From the NCBI GenBank assembly GCA_002811645.1, contig PDIP01000085.1, positions 65,717-91,581 on the forward strand: a DNA stretch of 25,865 nt, written 5' to 3'. The notes under the pieces are model-generated. The model worked only from the letters and a program-made list of their open reading frames with translations. It did not search any database and was not told the DNA's origin. The stretch is from Corallochytrium limacisporum (lineage: Eukaryota; Opisthokonta). Numbering within the stretch: position 1 is the first letter of the stretch; each line of letters opens with the position of its first letter. This document shows positions 7,255 through 15,326 of this stretch, in pieces. The translations under genes were made by a program, and so were the position numbers.

Positions 7255-9060
7255 ATGCCGGGAGAAGCACCGTGGACGAATGACGGCTTTGGCTTCGAAG
7301 GCCAGCGTCATTTGAGTCTCAATGAGGCCTTGGGATTCGGAACGGACTCACCTCAACAGAATGAGAACACTGTCACACCGCCCAACCCTCGATCGGGACA
7401 GGTTGCACCGAACAGTGACGAAAGGATGCAACAGCACGCTCGGATCAATTACGCCTTGAGTTGCCTTGGACTTCCTGGGGTCACGCCTGGAGACCTACGC
7501 AGCAGCAGCGATAGTTTGGTCCAGGCATTCTGCGATGTTCTCCGCGTCCAGAGCAGCGCCCTATCGGAAATGAAAAGTGGCCGGGAGCAGGCAGAAGATG
7601 ACGTGCGCCGCTTGCGTTCGGACGCCGAACGGTTGCGCAAGATCAAGGATCGTATGGAGGCCCAGATGGAAAAGAAAGAACGTGAAATGGCAGAATCCAA
7701 CTTCCACATGCAGAAACTGACTGCAGAGGTCAAGAGCCTGACGGTTCAATTGGGGAAGGAGAAGGAAAAGTTTATTGCCATGCGCGGAGAGGCAGAGCAC
7801 GTCAAGCGCCAGTACGACCGTAAGGTTGCGCGTCTGGAGCGTGAGAGCGAAAGAATAAAAAAGAAGATGGCCACCGTGCTCACTCGTGAGGCTCGCCAGC
7901 GTTCTGGTGGTCTGGAAATGGTGGAAACTCTACAGAAAGTTGTAGCAGGGGCCAAGGGTAAGCGCGCTACCTGGCAGGACGCCAGTGTGCACGATCGGGA
8001 GATGATAGACCATCTGGCGCAGACCAACGCCCGGCGAGAAGCTGAATTCATCAATGAGAACGAGGACCTTCGCAATGCGCTTCGCAGTGTGGAGGAAGTC
8101 CTTGTATCCGTAATTCAAGAACAACAACAACAGTACCTGGAGATGCGCCGTCACCTCGAGACCCAAGAGGAGGAAGAGCAGGAACAGGACGCGAACGAAG
8201 AAGACGACGAATCCGCGGAAGCAGAGGAGCCCACTGGCGTCAACGATACAGAAGCGGCCGGTGCCACCGCTGCAAACACAAGCGAACTGTTCGAGGTATG
8301 CGCCGCGGAACCCCAACAGATCGGTGAATGTGGCTTCAACTTGCCCATTGCATACATACGCGAAAATGTAACCGACAGCATGAATGCCAACCTTGAGGCT
8401 CTAAAGTCCATGTTGAACATGCAGAACGAACAACAGCGAGAGATCATTGAACAGCATGTCCTCATGCCCAAGGAAGACGAAGATGATAGTGAGGAACTAC
8501 ATGAGCGGGCTGAAGAAGCTGCTACCATCATTGACAGCTTGAAGCACGAGGTGCGCCACTACCGAGAACTGGCAGGTGAGCAAGAGCGGCTGCTGCAGCG
8601 CATCCTTACCAACCCCACGGCCTCCGCGGGTGCTACAAGCAGTGGTGGTCGGTCCACCGGTGGATCCCTGTCCTCGGTCATGAGCTCTGGAGGTAGTCGC
8701 CGGCAGATGACCCCGGTGCAGGCTCGTCGTCTGAACATGAGCCCCATTATGGCCAACCTCCGGCAGGTTGAGATGGAACGGGACAGCCTGCAGCGGGAGT
8801 TGGCATCCATGCGCGTGCAGGCGAACCAGGTCAGTGCCGCAGTGCGGGCGTCCCCGCTGCGCAGTATGCAGCCTCTGGGTCAGTCCACGCGAGCGAACAC
8901 TGTGGCTCCGGCCCCGGGCTCAGTGGATAAATATGCCACCAACGCAGTCACTGAAGTGGATGAGGAGGACAAGGAGAACCTGGGTAGCCCAGTTCGTGCC
9001 TCTCGCATGATGGCCAGCTCCCGCATGACCAGCACACCTCAACAACCAGAGTTCTACTGA
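7255..9060 (+). CDS. SSX2IP: SSX2IP/Msd1-family (ADIP domain) centrosome or spindle-pole anchoring protein
   Basis: A 601-residue, mostly coiled-coil protein. In animals SSX2IP (ADIP) and in fission yeast Msd1 tether microtubule minus ends to the centrosome or spindle pole, acting with Wdr8. The conserved block starts at NYALSCLGLPGV (65-76), continues through a long coiled coil (about 98-210), and ends in the basic stretch RLERESERIKKKMATVLTRE (193-212), the counterpart of the KLKERLHQLV segment of SSX2IP. Further coiled coils lie near 255-305, 375-450 and 495-525. An acidic stretch follows at 304-327. The tail is Ser/Thr-rich with five S/T-P sites (T486, S496, S533, S578, T594) and a KENLGSP motif (573-579). 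I chose the ATG at 7255 (G at -3); the frame is open to 7141 without another ATG. The gene is a single exon and converges on DBT with 200 bases between stops. The family call rests on domain pattern and is fairly sure; the exact function is inferred. Confidence 0.82.
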   Translation: MPGEAPWTNDGFGFEGQRHLSLNEALGFGTDSPQQNENTVTPPNPRSGQVAPNSDERMQQHARINYALSCLGLPGVTPGDLRSSSDSLVQAFCDVLRVQSSALSEMKSGREQAEDDVRRLRSDAERLRKIKDRMEAQMEKKEREMAESNFHMQKLTAEVKSLTVQLGKEKEKFIAMRGEAEHVKRQYDRKVARLERESERIKKKMATVLTREARQRSGGLEMVETLQKVVAGAKGKRATWQDASVHDREMIDHLAQTNARREAEFINENEDLRNALRSVEEVLVSVIQEQQQQYLEMRRHLETQEEEEQEQDANEEDDESAEAEEPTGVNDTEAAGATAANTSELFEVCAAEPQQIGECGFNLPIAYIRENVTDSMNANLEALKSMLNMQNEQQREIIEQHVLMPKEDEDDSEELHERAEEAATIIDSLKHEVRHYRELAGEQERLLQRILTNPTASAGATSSGGRSTGGSLSSVMSSGGSRRQMTPVQARRLNMSPIMANLRQVEMERDSLQRELASMRVQANQVSAAVRASPLRSMQPLGQSTRANTVAPAPGSVDKYATNAVTEVDEEDKENLGSPVRASRMMASSRMTSTPQQPEFY

Positions 9061-9260
9061 TGCCAAATGAAACAAAAACAACTCGTATCGTGATGATATA
9101 AATACCTATACTACTCTATAAATGATACCTTGTTGTGTGTGGTTTGATTTGAAAGATGTCAATGATGTTGAAATGCTGTAAAATGTAGAACCTATGTGTG
9201 TTGCGCCTAGGATATAACCCATGCTGAGGATTGCCTGCCGTTCATGGAACAGAAATAGTT
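9061..9260. other. Short convergent spacer between SSX2IP homologue and DBT
   Basis: Two hundred AT-richer bases lie between the two stop codons. They contain plus-strand TATAAA elements near 9098 and 9116 but no perfect AATAAA on the plus strand that I can see. Both transcripts must end in or across this spacer, so their 3' UTRs probably overlap. Confidence 0.5.
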
Positions 9261-10811
9261 TTACTTCATGTCCAGGACCATGGCCATGGGTTCCTCAATG
9301 TATCCCTGGAACTGCTTGGTGAAGTTGGCAATGGTGGCACCGTCCACCACACGGTGGTCAGCGCTCCACGACACCTGCACAATGTTCGCGGCGATCACAT
9401 TTCCGGCATCATCGAAGCGGGGCACCTTCTGGAACTTACCCAGGGCACCAATGCAGACTTCGGGAATGGCCAGAACCGGAGAGGCGTAGGTACCACCCAC
9501 AGCGCCAATGTTCGACAGAGTGAACGTGCCGCCCTTTAGGTCATCAGCACCGAGTTTGCCATCCTTACCCAGGGCCTGGAGACGGTTTAGCTCGCCCGCA
9601 ATCTCAAAGACCGACCGCTGCTCAACGTGCTTAATATTCGGTACAATCAGACCCATGGGAGTGTCCATGGCCACGCCAATATTGTGCGATCCCTTGTAGA
9701 TGATCTCGGTCTCGTCCTCGCTGACCTGAGAGTTGAGGACAGGGTAGGATTTCAGAGCCAAGGAAGCGGCCTTGATGAAGAAAGGCATGTAGGTAAGCTT
9801 CACACCGCGGTCCTCGGCCATTGCCTTCATGTTCTTGCGGGTTTCGATCAGCTTGCTGACCTCGAGCTCCTCACAATAGCCAAAGTGAGGCACCTGCACA
9901 GCAGCCTTCATGGTCCTAATCATTGCACGAGTTAGACCGCGGACAGGCTCCCGGCGGTCCTCTCCGGCAACAAAGACAGCGGGGGCCATCTTGGCAGCCG
10001 GAGCAGCACCACCGGACGGAGTCTGCAGGGTGCCGGAGGCAGCGGCACCTGCGGCGGCGTCGGCCGCGGACTTGCCGCCACTCTCGACGAACTTGAGAAT
10101 GTCCTCCTTCAGCACACGTCCGTCCTTACCGCTTGCCGGCACGTCGGCGAGGTCAATGTTGTTCTCAATCGCAATGCGACGTACTGCTGGAGTGGCCAAA
10201 GCCTTCTTTCCCGTGCTCTTGGCGCTGGTGCCCTCACCGGCGCCGCTGCTGCTCGATGCTTCGGTCGCGGCCGCGGGTGTCTCCACGGCCTCAGCCTCCT
10301 CGGTCTCAGCGGGTTCGTCGGCTTCACCGTCCTCAGCGTCCGTCTTAATGTCCACCAGAGGCCTGCCAACCTTAGCCATGTCACCCACGGAGTAGTGCAA
10401 TTTCACGACGGTACCGTCGTAGCGGGAAGTGATTTCAACAGTGGCCTTGTCGGACTGCACCTCACAGATGGGGTCGAACTGTTCGACCTTGGAGCCTTCC
10501 TCGACGTGCCAGGTCAGAATTTCGGCCTCGGCGATACCCTCACCAATGTCGGCCAGCATGAAGGGCACAACCTTGCTGTTAGCAGACGCAGAGGCGTGGA
10601 ACTGACGACGCATGCCGTAGCTCTGGTGGTTCAACGCGGAGTTAAAAACCATAGGGCGGGCGATGCGAGCCAGACCGCGGTTGGAGCGCTGGGTCACGCG
10701 GGCACTACGGGTTGCGTTCGCTGCAATGGTGGACTGCATGCGACGGCTGTGGCGCAGACTGACGCGCACAGTAGCAGCTGCGCGGATCGAGTTGCGAGAC
10801 ACTGCGTACAT
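9261..10811 (-). CDS. DBT: Lipoamide acyltransferase (E2) of branched-chain alpha-ketoacid dehydrogenase
   Basis: A 516-residue mitochondrial E2 that transfers branched acyl groups from lipoyl-lysine to CoA in leucine, isoleucine and valine breakdown. Residues 1-71 are rich in Arg, Ser and Ala with no acidic residue; RRQF followed by HASAS fits an R-3 presequence cleavage after F71. One lipoyl domain spans about 82-157, with the lipoylated lysine K122 in EVQSDKATVEIT. An Ala/Glu/Ser linker follows. The E1/E3-binding domain is at about 205-241 (ATPAVRRIAIENNID, then GKDGRVLKEDI). The 2-oxoacid acyltransferase domain runs from about 288 to the end, with TLSNIGAVGGTYASPVL (431-447) and the catalytic DHRVVDG (485-491; H486, D490). 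MLADIGEGIAEAEILTW favours DBT over the pyruvate or oxoglutarate E2s. A at -3 supports the ATG. A single-domain lipoyl arrangement and normal length suggest an intact gene. Confidence 0.96.
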   Translation of the reverse strand: MYAVSRNSIRAAATVRVSLRHSRRMQSTIAANATRSARVTQRSNRGLARIARPMVFNSALNHQSYGMRRQFHASASANSKVVPFMLADIGEGIAEAEILTWHVEEGSKVEQFDPICEVQSDKATVEITSRYDGTVVKLHYSVGDMAKVGRPLVDIKTDAEDGEADEPAETEEAEAVETPAAATEASSSSGAGEGTSAKSTGKKALATPAVRRIAIENNIDLADVPASGKDGRVLKEDILKFVESGGKSAADAAAGAAASGTLQTPSGGAAPAAKMAPAVFVAGEDRREPVRGLTRAMIRTMKAAVQVPHFGYCEELEVSKLIETRKNMKAMAEDRGVKLTYMPFFIKAASLALKSYPVLNSQVSEDETEIIYKGSHNIGVAMDTPMGLIVPNIKHVEQRSVFEIAGELNRLQALGKDGKLGADDLKGGTFTLSNIGAVGGTYASPVLAIPEVCIGALGKFQKVPRFDDAGNVIAANIVQVSWSADHRVVDGATIANFTKQFQGYIEEPMAMVLDMK

Positions 10812-11221
10812 TGTTTACTAGTGAGTTGGCCGATCTATAACTTCCCTGGGAAACTATCGTTCTCTTAGTGTGAGCAAGTGAACTACACTGAGGTCCGTTA
10901 CTGCAATATGTGCGTGCGAATGTCTACGTCGAAATACGTCCTTTGACAATATTCCCTCGACGAGATGTTCTAGATAGCAGTGAAGTAATTTGGTGTCCCT
11001 ATCGACTGTGGTGTCCGATCGCCCCTACCATAAAGTAGTCGTGTTGAGTACCTGCTGGTGTGCGTACGACGTCATGCACTGAACGTCCTCATCGTTCAAC
11101 TGAGCTGAGTGCGGGAACTGCAAGTTTAGGCTGGGCGTCAGTGGATGGTGGTGTTTGATCTTGCTCTTCTGCCCCGCGGACACACGGGACCGCCGCACCC
11201 AAACACAACCAAAGGAACACC

Positions 11222-11349
11222 GCCCTGTGGGGAGCTGGGGAGGGGGGCCGTGTGACCTGGGAAGGAAAGAACGCCGCTCTCCTTCGCCCCGAGGGGGGCG
11301 GGGGGGGGCCGGCCAGGGAGGGAAGGGCAGTGGGGAGGGGTCGTGGGTG
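11222..11349 (+). repeat. G-run cluster with quadruplex-forming pattern
   Basis: The plus strand has many closely spaced runs of three to nine G, for example GGGGAGCTGGGGAGGGGGG around 11230 and again between 11292 and 11349. This meets the simple G3+N1-7 pattern several times over. It lies 410-540 bases upstream of the DBT start codon; the DBT sense strand carries the C-rich complement. Folding is predicted only. Confidence 0.7.
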
Positions 11350-11396
11350 GCAGTTTGAACACATACACACACGCACACACTCTCCACTCTCCACTC

Positions 11397-11422
11397 TTCT
11401 CTCTCTCTCTCTCTCGCTCTCG

Positions 11423-11453
<31 letters not shown>

Positions 11454-11469
11454 GCGCCTCTCTCTCTCC
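11397..11469. repeat. Imperfect (CT)n / (GA)n tract with CG interruptions
   Basis: About 73 bases are almost pure pyrimidine on the plus strand, made of CT repeats broken by occasional CG steps. An AC-rich stretch (11361-11380) precedes it. On the DBT sense strand it is a GA tract about 590 bases upstream of the start codon, at a distance similar to the (CT)16 before the capping-protein gene. Confidence 0.9.
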
Positions 11470-11576
11470 CCGCACACAGCACACGGTCGGAGCCCCTGCG
11501 GTGTGAGTTGTGGCGCACGCACACTCACCCCACGCACCGGGGCATTACGCAGACGCAAACGCACCATCTCCCGGCA

Positions 11577-11614
11577 GTACGTACGTACGTACGTGTGTGT
11601 ATGTGTGTGTGTGT
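11577..11614. repeat. (GTAC)4 tract running into (GT)n
   Basis: Four perfect GTAC units (11577-11592) pass directly into GT repeats with one AT interruption. The GTAC part is self-complementary, so it can form a cruciform; alternating purine-pyrimidine GT sequence can adopt Z-DNA. No function is shown. Confidence 0.9.
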
Positions 11615-11746
11615 TGGGCAGAGCATGCTTAAGAAAGCACACTGGAAAACCACGGGTGTGCCATGACAAATAAACCCCCCTTGGGACTACTACTCCTGCC
11701 CCCGTTGCTCTTTTAGAATGGTTTCGGTTTCATCGCGATTCCCCCC

Positions 11747-11969
11747 NNNNNNNNNNNNNNNNNNNNNNNNNNNNNNNNNNNNNNNNNNNNNNNNNNNNNN
11801 NNNNNNNNNNNNNNNNNNNNNNNNNNNNNNNNNNNNNNNNNNNNNNNNNNNNNNNNNNNNNNNNNNNNNNNNNNNNNNNNNNNNNNNNNNNNNNNNNNNN
11901 NNNNNNNNNNNNNNNNNNNNNNNNNNNNNNNNNNNNNNNNNNNNNNNNNNNNNNNNNNNNNNNNNNNNN
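11747..11969. other. Assembly gap (223 N)
   Basis: A run of 223 undetermined bases is flanked by CCCCCC on the left and CCTCCCCTGCCCCCC on the right. The flanks suggest the missing part is C-rich simple sequence that resisted sequencing. Open frames that run through the N stretch have no meaning. Confidence 0.99.
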
Positions 11970-12057
11970 CCTCCCCTGCCCCCCAGGCCCCTGGCCCGGT
12001 GCAAGGCTGGACCTGAGAGCAGCCCTCGACGCTTCTAACGCGTACACGACCCGGGGC

Positions 12058-12124
12058 AAAACAAGAAAAAAAAACAAAAAAAAAGAAAAAGAAGAAGAAA
12101 ATAGAGAAAAAAAAGGGAGAAAAA
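12058..12124. repeat. A-rich purine tract
   Basis: Some 67 bases are nearly all A and G, with A runs of up to nine broken by G or C and a GAAGAAGAAA stretch. It is a second purine-only tract in the spacer upstream of DBT. A second, shorter A-rich stretch is at about 12470-12485. Confidence 0.85.
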
Positions 12125-13268
12125 TGACCCGGGAAGAATAGCACTGGCGGCGTGGATCACTTGGGCACGGGTGGGGCACCTGCAAAACACCTCGACGGGC
12201 GTTTTTGCGGTGCAACGTATTCCTCCATTATTTTCTGCGCAGTTTTTCTGATCCAGTACAGTTTATATAGCCAAGAGACCGTGGGTGAAACGGTGAGAGG
12301 AGTCAGGACCATCCCTTGCGCACCGCGGGCCGAAGGCGCGCTTGAGTGTGAGAAAAAAGCCTGCGAGTGGGCCTCCCCTTTGGGCCATTGGCCATACGGC
12401 CACGGAGTGTGGGAATGCAGAGAAGCCGGGAAAAAGCAGGGCCCCGAAAACCAACAAAATTTAAAATCCCAACCAAAAAAAAAAGGAGAACACAATACCC
12501 AGAATATTTCACCCGCGCGCTTTGCAAGGCAAACACAGAGACTACAGGGAGAGAGAGAAAACGAAACGAACAAAAAGAAAACCACCGATTTTCTGGTTTA
12601 AAAACAAAAAAAAACACCTCAATCGCGTTCGAATGATGGAACCCTTAAAGTAAGTGTGTGTGTGTTTTGTTGTGTAAATGTGCAATAGATGGACGAGTTG
12701 TTGGGGAGGGGGGGAGGGTGTTCGGCATTAATGACAGAATTGGGCTGGTGTGTGTGTGTGTGTTATTTTTTTCATCATTCTTTGTGTATTCTTTCCTTTG
12801 TCCTTTTTGTTTGGTACCTCCACCGCCTAACCTCCCCCCCTTCTCCTCCCTCTTCCCCGCTGGGGGGGGGTCTCTGCCGGGAGGTGTGTGTACCACCTCT
12901 CGCTTGCGGTTTGCATCGGTGTGTTGAGCAGCAGCAGAACCACTCCTTGCACCTTCGGGGAGGGGGGGGGGTGTGTGCAGAGCCAGGGAGGGGGTCCGGA
13001 GCAACGGTGGGCAAAAAACTAAAAACGCGGGCCCGGTGTATTTTGTACTGGGAGACGGACAGCGGTGGGCTGTGTAAATAACAACGGAAAAACTTCATCT
13101 CCTCCCCCCCCCCTCCTGTGTTGGGGTTAGGAGGGGCAGGGTGTCCCCCGTTTTGTTTCCACCGTGTGCCCGACCGTGCCGTGGGGAAGATGATGATGAT
13201 GGTTATGGTTACAGGGCAAGGCTGGAGACAAAAGGGCGTTGGACGTTTCTCCCAATGGTGTGACGAAA

Positions 13269-13601
13269 TCAGCGTGCCCGGGAGCCGTTTTGCTTGTTGC
13301 TGCTGGTGTTGGTGGAGGTTGCAGTGGACGTGGTGGCCATGGTCGACCATGCGGAAGCACTGCCGTGTTTCCCAGGCGATTCCATGGCCATGTTTGTCTG
13401 CTGCGGTCCCAGTGCATTGGTGAGGACTGGGTGTCCTGATAGGCACGCACCAAGCGTTCCATCACTGAAGTTTGGGCACTGCGCCTTTTGGTGTCCATTC
13501 CGTTTTTCCCTTCGGGTGTGTAGATAGCCTTGCTGGGGCGGAAGGGGAAATTTCCCACCCACCAAAGCCAAAAAGGCAAAATGTACTAGTCCACAGTCCA
13601 A
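13269..13601 (-). CDS. Uncertain Ser/Thr/Asn-rich ORF, possible exon
   Basis: An open frame of 110 codons on the minus strand. Its second half (from about QQTNMAMESPGKHG) is rich in Ser, Thr, Asn and Ala, like disordered parts of regulatory proteins, but I recognise no domain. Two other minus-strand frames are also open across the same bases, which is typical of non-coding low-complexity DNA. It may be an exon, part of a long leader, or chance. I do not assign a function. Confidence 0.15.
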   Translation of the reverse strand: MDCGLVHFAFLALVGGKFPLPPQQGYLHTRREKRNGHQKAQCPNFSDGTLGACLSGHPVLTNALGPQQTNMAMESPGKHGSASAWSTMATTSTATSTNTSSNKQNGSRAR

Positions 13602-13769
13602 AACAAATTCGTATGACCTAGGCTAATAATGCTTTTGTCTCCACGTCGCACACTGTGCACGAATTATGAATCCATGAGATGGAAACTTGCACGGGGTTTG
13701 TACCGTCTCTGCCACTGCCATCGTCAGCAACCATTTGTACTTTCCTGTCCCCCCAATGTGACCTTTGAA

Positions 13770-13825
13770 CCATGCCCATAGGATGATGCCCATAGGATGA
13801 TGCCCATGGGATGATGCCCATTGGA
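13770..13825. repeat. Four tandem copies of a 14-bp repeat
   Basis: Units TGATGCCCATAGGA (13784-13797), TGATGCCCATGGGA (13798-13811) and TGATGCCCATTGGA (13812-13825) follow a first copy, CCATGCCCATAGGA (13770-13783). The copies differ at one to three positions. They lie about 370-420 bases past the TFIIA stop codon. The unit is not a multiple of three and no coding sense is apparent. Confidence 0.9.
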
Positions 13826-14192
13826 TGATCACGGCACGTCAACTCAGCACAAAACGCTCTTGACGATGGCCAGGAGTTTCATGTCGACCATTCTACGTAG
13901 TGAGCACAGGTAGTCACACTTACCCACCCACACCTTGACAGGGAATGCCTCCAATCTTTACTGAGCCTGGACATGTTGAGTGGACACCGGGAACAATGGT
14001 AGCTGTCTGAGACTTTCGCTGTGAAAGGGATAGATGAAGACCACTACAATGGGGACCTCAGGTGACAAAAGAAAGAACGAACAGAACACAGGGGATCTCT
14101 ATGAAAAAGACAGGGAATTACAACATATCACTTTCTTTTGGTCAGACATCACTAAATTCTTACCGTGAGTGCCTGATGAACCTATCAACTCT

Positions 14193-15326
14193 TTAACTCC
14201 ACCACTCGAGCTCGCCGCGGGCCTTGGCGTATACAAACTCGCGGCCTTCCAGCACGACAATGACAAGGGACAGATCAACTTTCCATTTGTTCTTTGTCTT
14301 CGGTTTCGTGACCTTGTCGTACATACAGATGATGGCGTCGCACTGCTCATCTTCTTCATCATCCTCTACGTTTGAATTAGCACCAAGTGAGTCTGAATCA
14401 TCATCTCGATAGTCTGCAGCGTCCAGATTGGTGAGATGGCTATGGTGTGCCGGTAGTCCGAACTCCTTCTTTTCTTCTTCCGGTTTTTCTGGTTCTGCTT
14501 CCGCGGACGCAGGAGCTTCTGGGGCTGGGGTCGCTCCAGGTCCCTTATCATCTTCGACCTCCTCAAACTCGTCCTCATCGTCGTCATCGGCAGGGCCGTC
14601 CTCCTGGGGGATTAGTAACTGATGCCGACGGATACTGTCTTGGATGTCATGTTGCAACCGGCTCGGGTTCTTTCGCAGTGCTTTCTCTTCAATTCTCCAT
14701 TGCCGCAGGGCTGCATATCCTTTCTCCCTAAGGGCTTGAAGTGCATCCAAGCCATACTGGACATCCATGTGGATGCTTCCGTTACCATGGTCATCATCAT
14801 TATCGTCGTTCTCCCGGCCTCTGCTCTCGGATTCATGAATGTTCGTGGGGTTCGCGCTGTTCTCTGCGTGTTGCTGATGTCCTCCCCCGGGTGTTCCAAA
14901 TGGAAACGGAAACCCACCTGGTCCTGGATGAGGTTGACCATATCCACCTCCGTAGCCACCCCACGGTGGGTACCCACCGTGGGGCGGAGGCTGCGGAGGC
15001 TGTCCGTATCCCGGGCCCCAGTGGCCGCCATTGCCGGGCGGTTGCGACGGCGGTTGCTGGTCGTCATCCTTACTGGGCTTCCCTGGTTTCGGCTTTGGCT
15101 GTTTCGGCTCCTCATCGTCTTCTTCTTCTTCCTCCTGCTCGGCAGACGCTTCATCGGTGGGCCACACGTCCTGCTTTTCAAGATTTGACCACCAGATTTC
15201 TTTAAAGTCCTCCAAAATTCTATAGTCCATACCGGCATCTACAAACTCTGATTGCACCTTCTCTACCACATCGTGGATGACTTTAGCATATGCTTCCTTC
15301 ACAGGATTTTGTTGTTTGCGAGGCAT
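14193..15326 (-). CDS. GTF2A1: Transcription initiation factor IIA large subunit (alpha/beta; yeast Toa1)
   Basis: A 377-residue protein (human 376). TFIIA binds TBP-DNA and stabilises the RNA polymerase II pre-initiation complex in the nucleus. Both conserved ends are present. Residues 9-53 (VKEAYAKVIHDVVEKVQSEF through EIWWSNLEKQDV) form the helical part of the four-helix bundle shared with the small subunit. Residues 329-375 (CDAIICMYDKV, then KNKWKVDL, then GREFVYAKARGELEW) form the beta-barrel strands that contact TBP. The spacer between is poorly conserved, as in the family: an acidic stretch (62-73), Pro/Gly/Tyr-rich sequence (92-148), a helical charged segment (190-236), IPQEDG (239-244) and acidic runs (247-260, 321-328). 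The ATG context (G at -3) is good. The segment LSLVIVVLEG (352-361) is more hydrophobic than the usual KDGI..NGKDY strand. Single exon. Confidence 0.93.
   Translation of the reverse strand: MPRKQQNPVKEAYAKVIHDVVEKVQSEFVDAGMDYRILEDFKEIWWSNLEKQDVWPTDEASAEQEEEEEDDEEPKQPKPKPGKPSKDDDQQPPSQPPGNGGHWGPGYGQPPQPPPHGGYPPWGGYGGGYGQPHPGPGGFPFPFGTPGGGHQQHAENSANPTNIHESESRGRENDDNDDDHGNGSIHMDVQYGLDALQALREKGYAALRQWRIEEKALRKNPSRLQHDIQDSIRRHQLLIPQEDGPADDDDEDEFEEVEDDKGPGATPAPEAPASAEAEPEKPEEEKKEFGLPAHHSHLTNLDAADYRDDDSDSLGANSNVEDDEEDEQCDAIICMYDKVTKPKTKNKWKVDLSLVIVVLEGREFVYAKARGELEWWS

Larger units (their letters stand above)
10812..14192. other. 3.4-kb low-complexity spacer upstream of DBT and downstream of TFIIA large subunit
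   Basis: No conserved protein is recognisable here. The spacer holds mixed sequence (10812-11220), a G-run cluster, a CT/GA tract, a GTAC/GT tract, an assembly gap, an A-rich tract, further G and C runs with GT repeats (12650-13110), a minus-strand Ser/Thr-rich ORF (13269-13601), a 14-bp tandem repeat, and ordinary sequence up to the TFIIA stop codon. Long overlapping open frames on both strands around 11025-11670 and 12645-13446 come from dinucleotide and homopolymer repeats and were not called. Part of it must be the DBT promoter. Confidence 0.6.

Noticed and set aside
11025-11669. Long overlapping ORFs on both strands
   Set aside because: They encode Arg-Glu, Ser-Leu or Thr-His repeats produced by the CT/GA and GT tracts.
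11690-12215. ORFs across the N gap
   Set aside because: Most of the frame is undetermined sequence.
12775-13446. 223-codon minus-strand ORF
   Set aside because: It is low complexity (His, Pro, Gly runs), starts without ATG, and other frames are open over the same bases.
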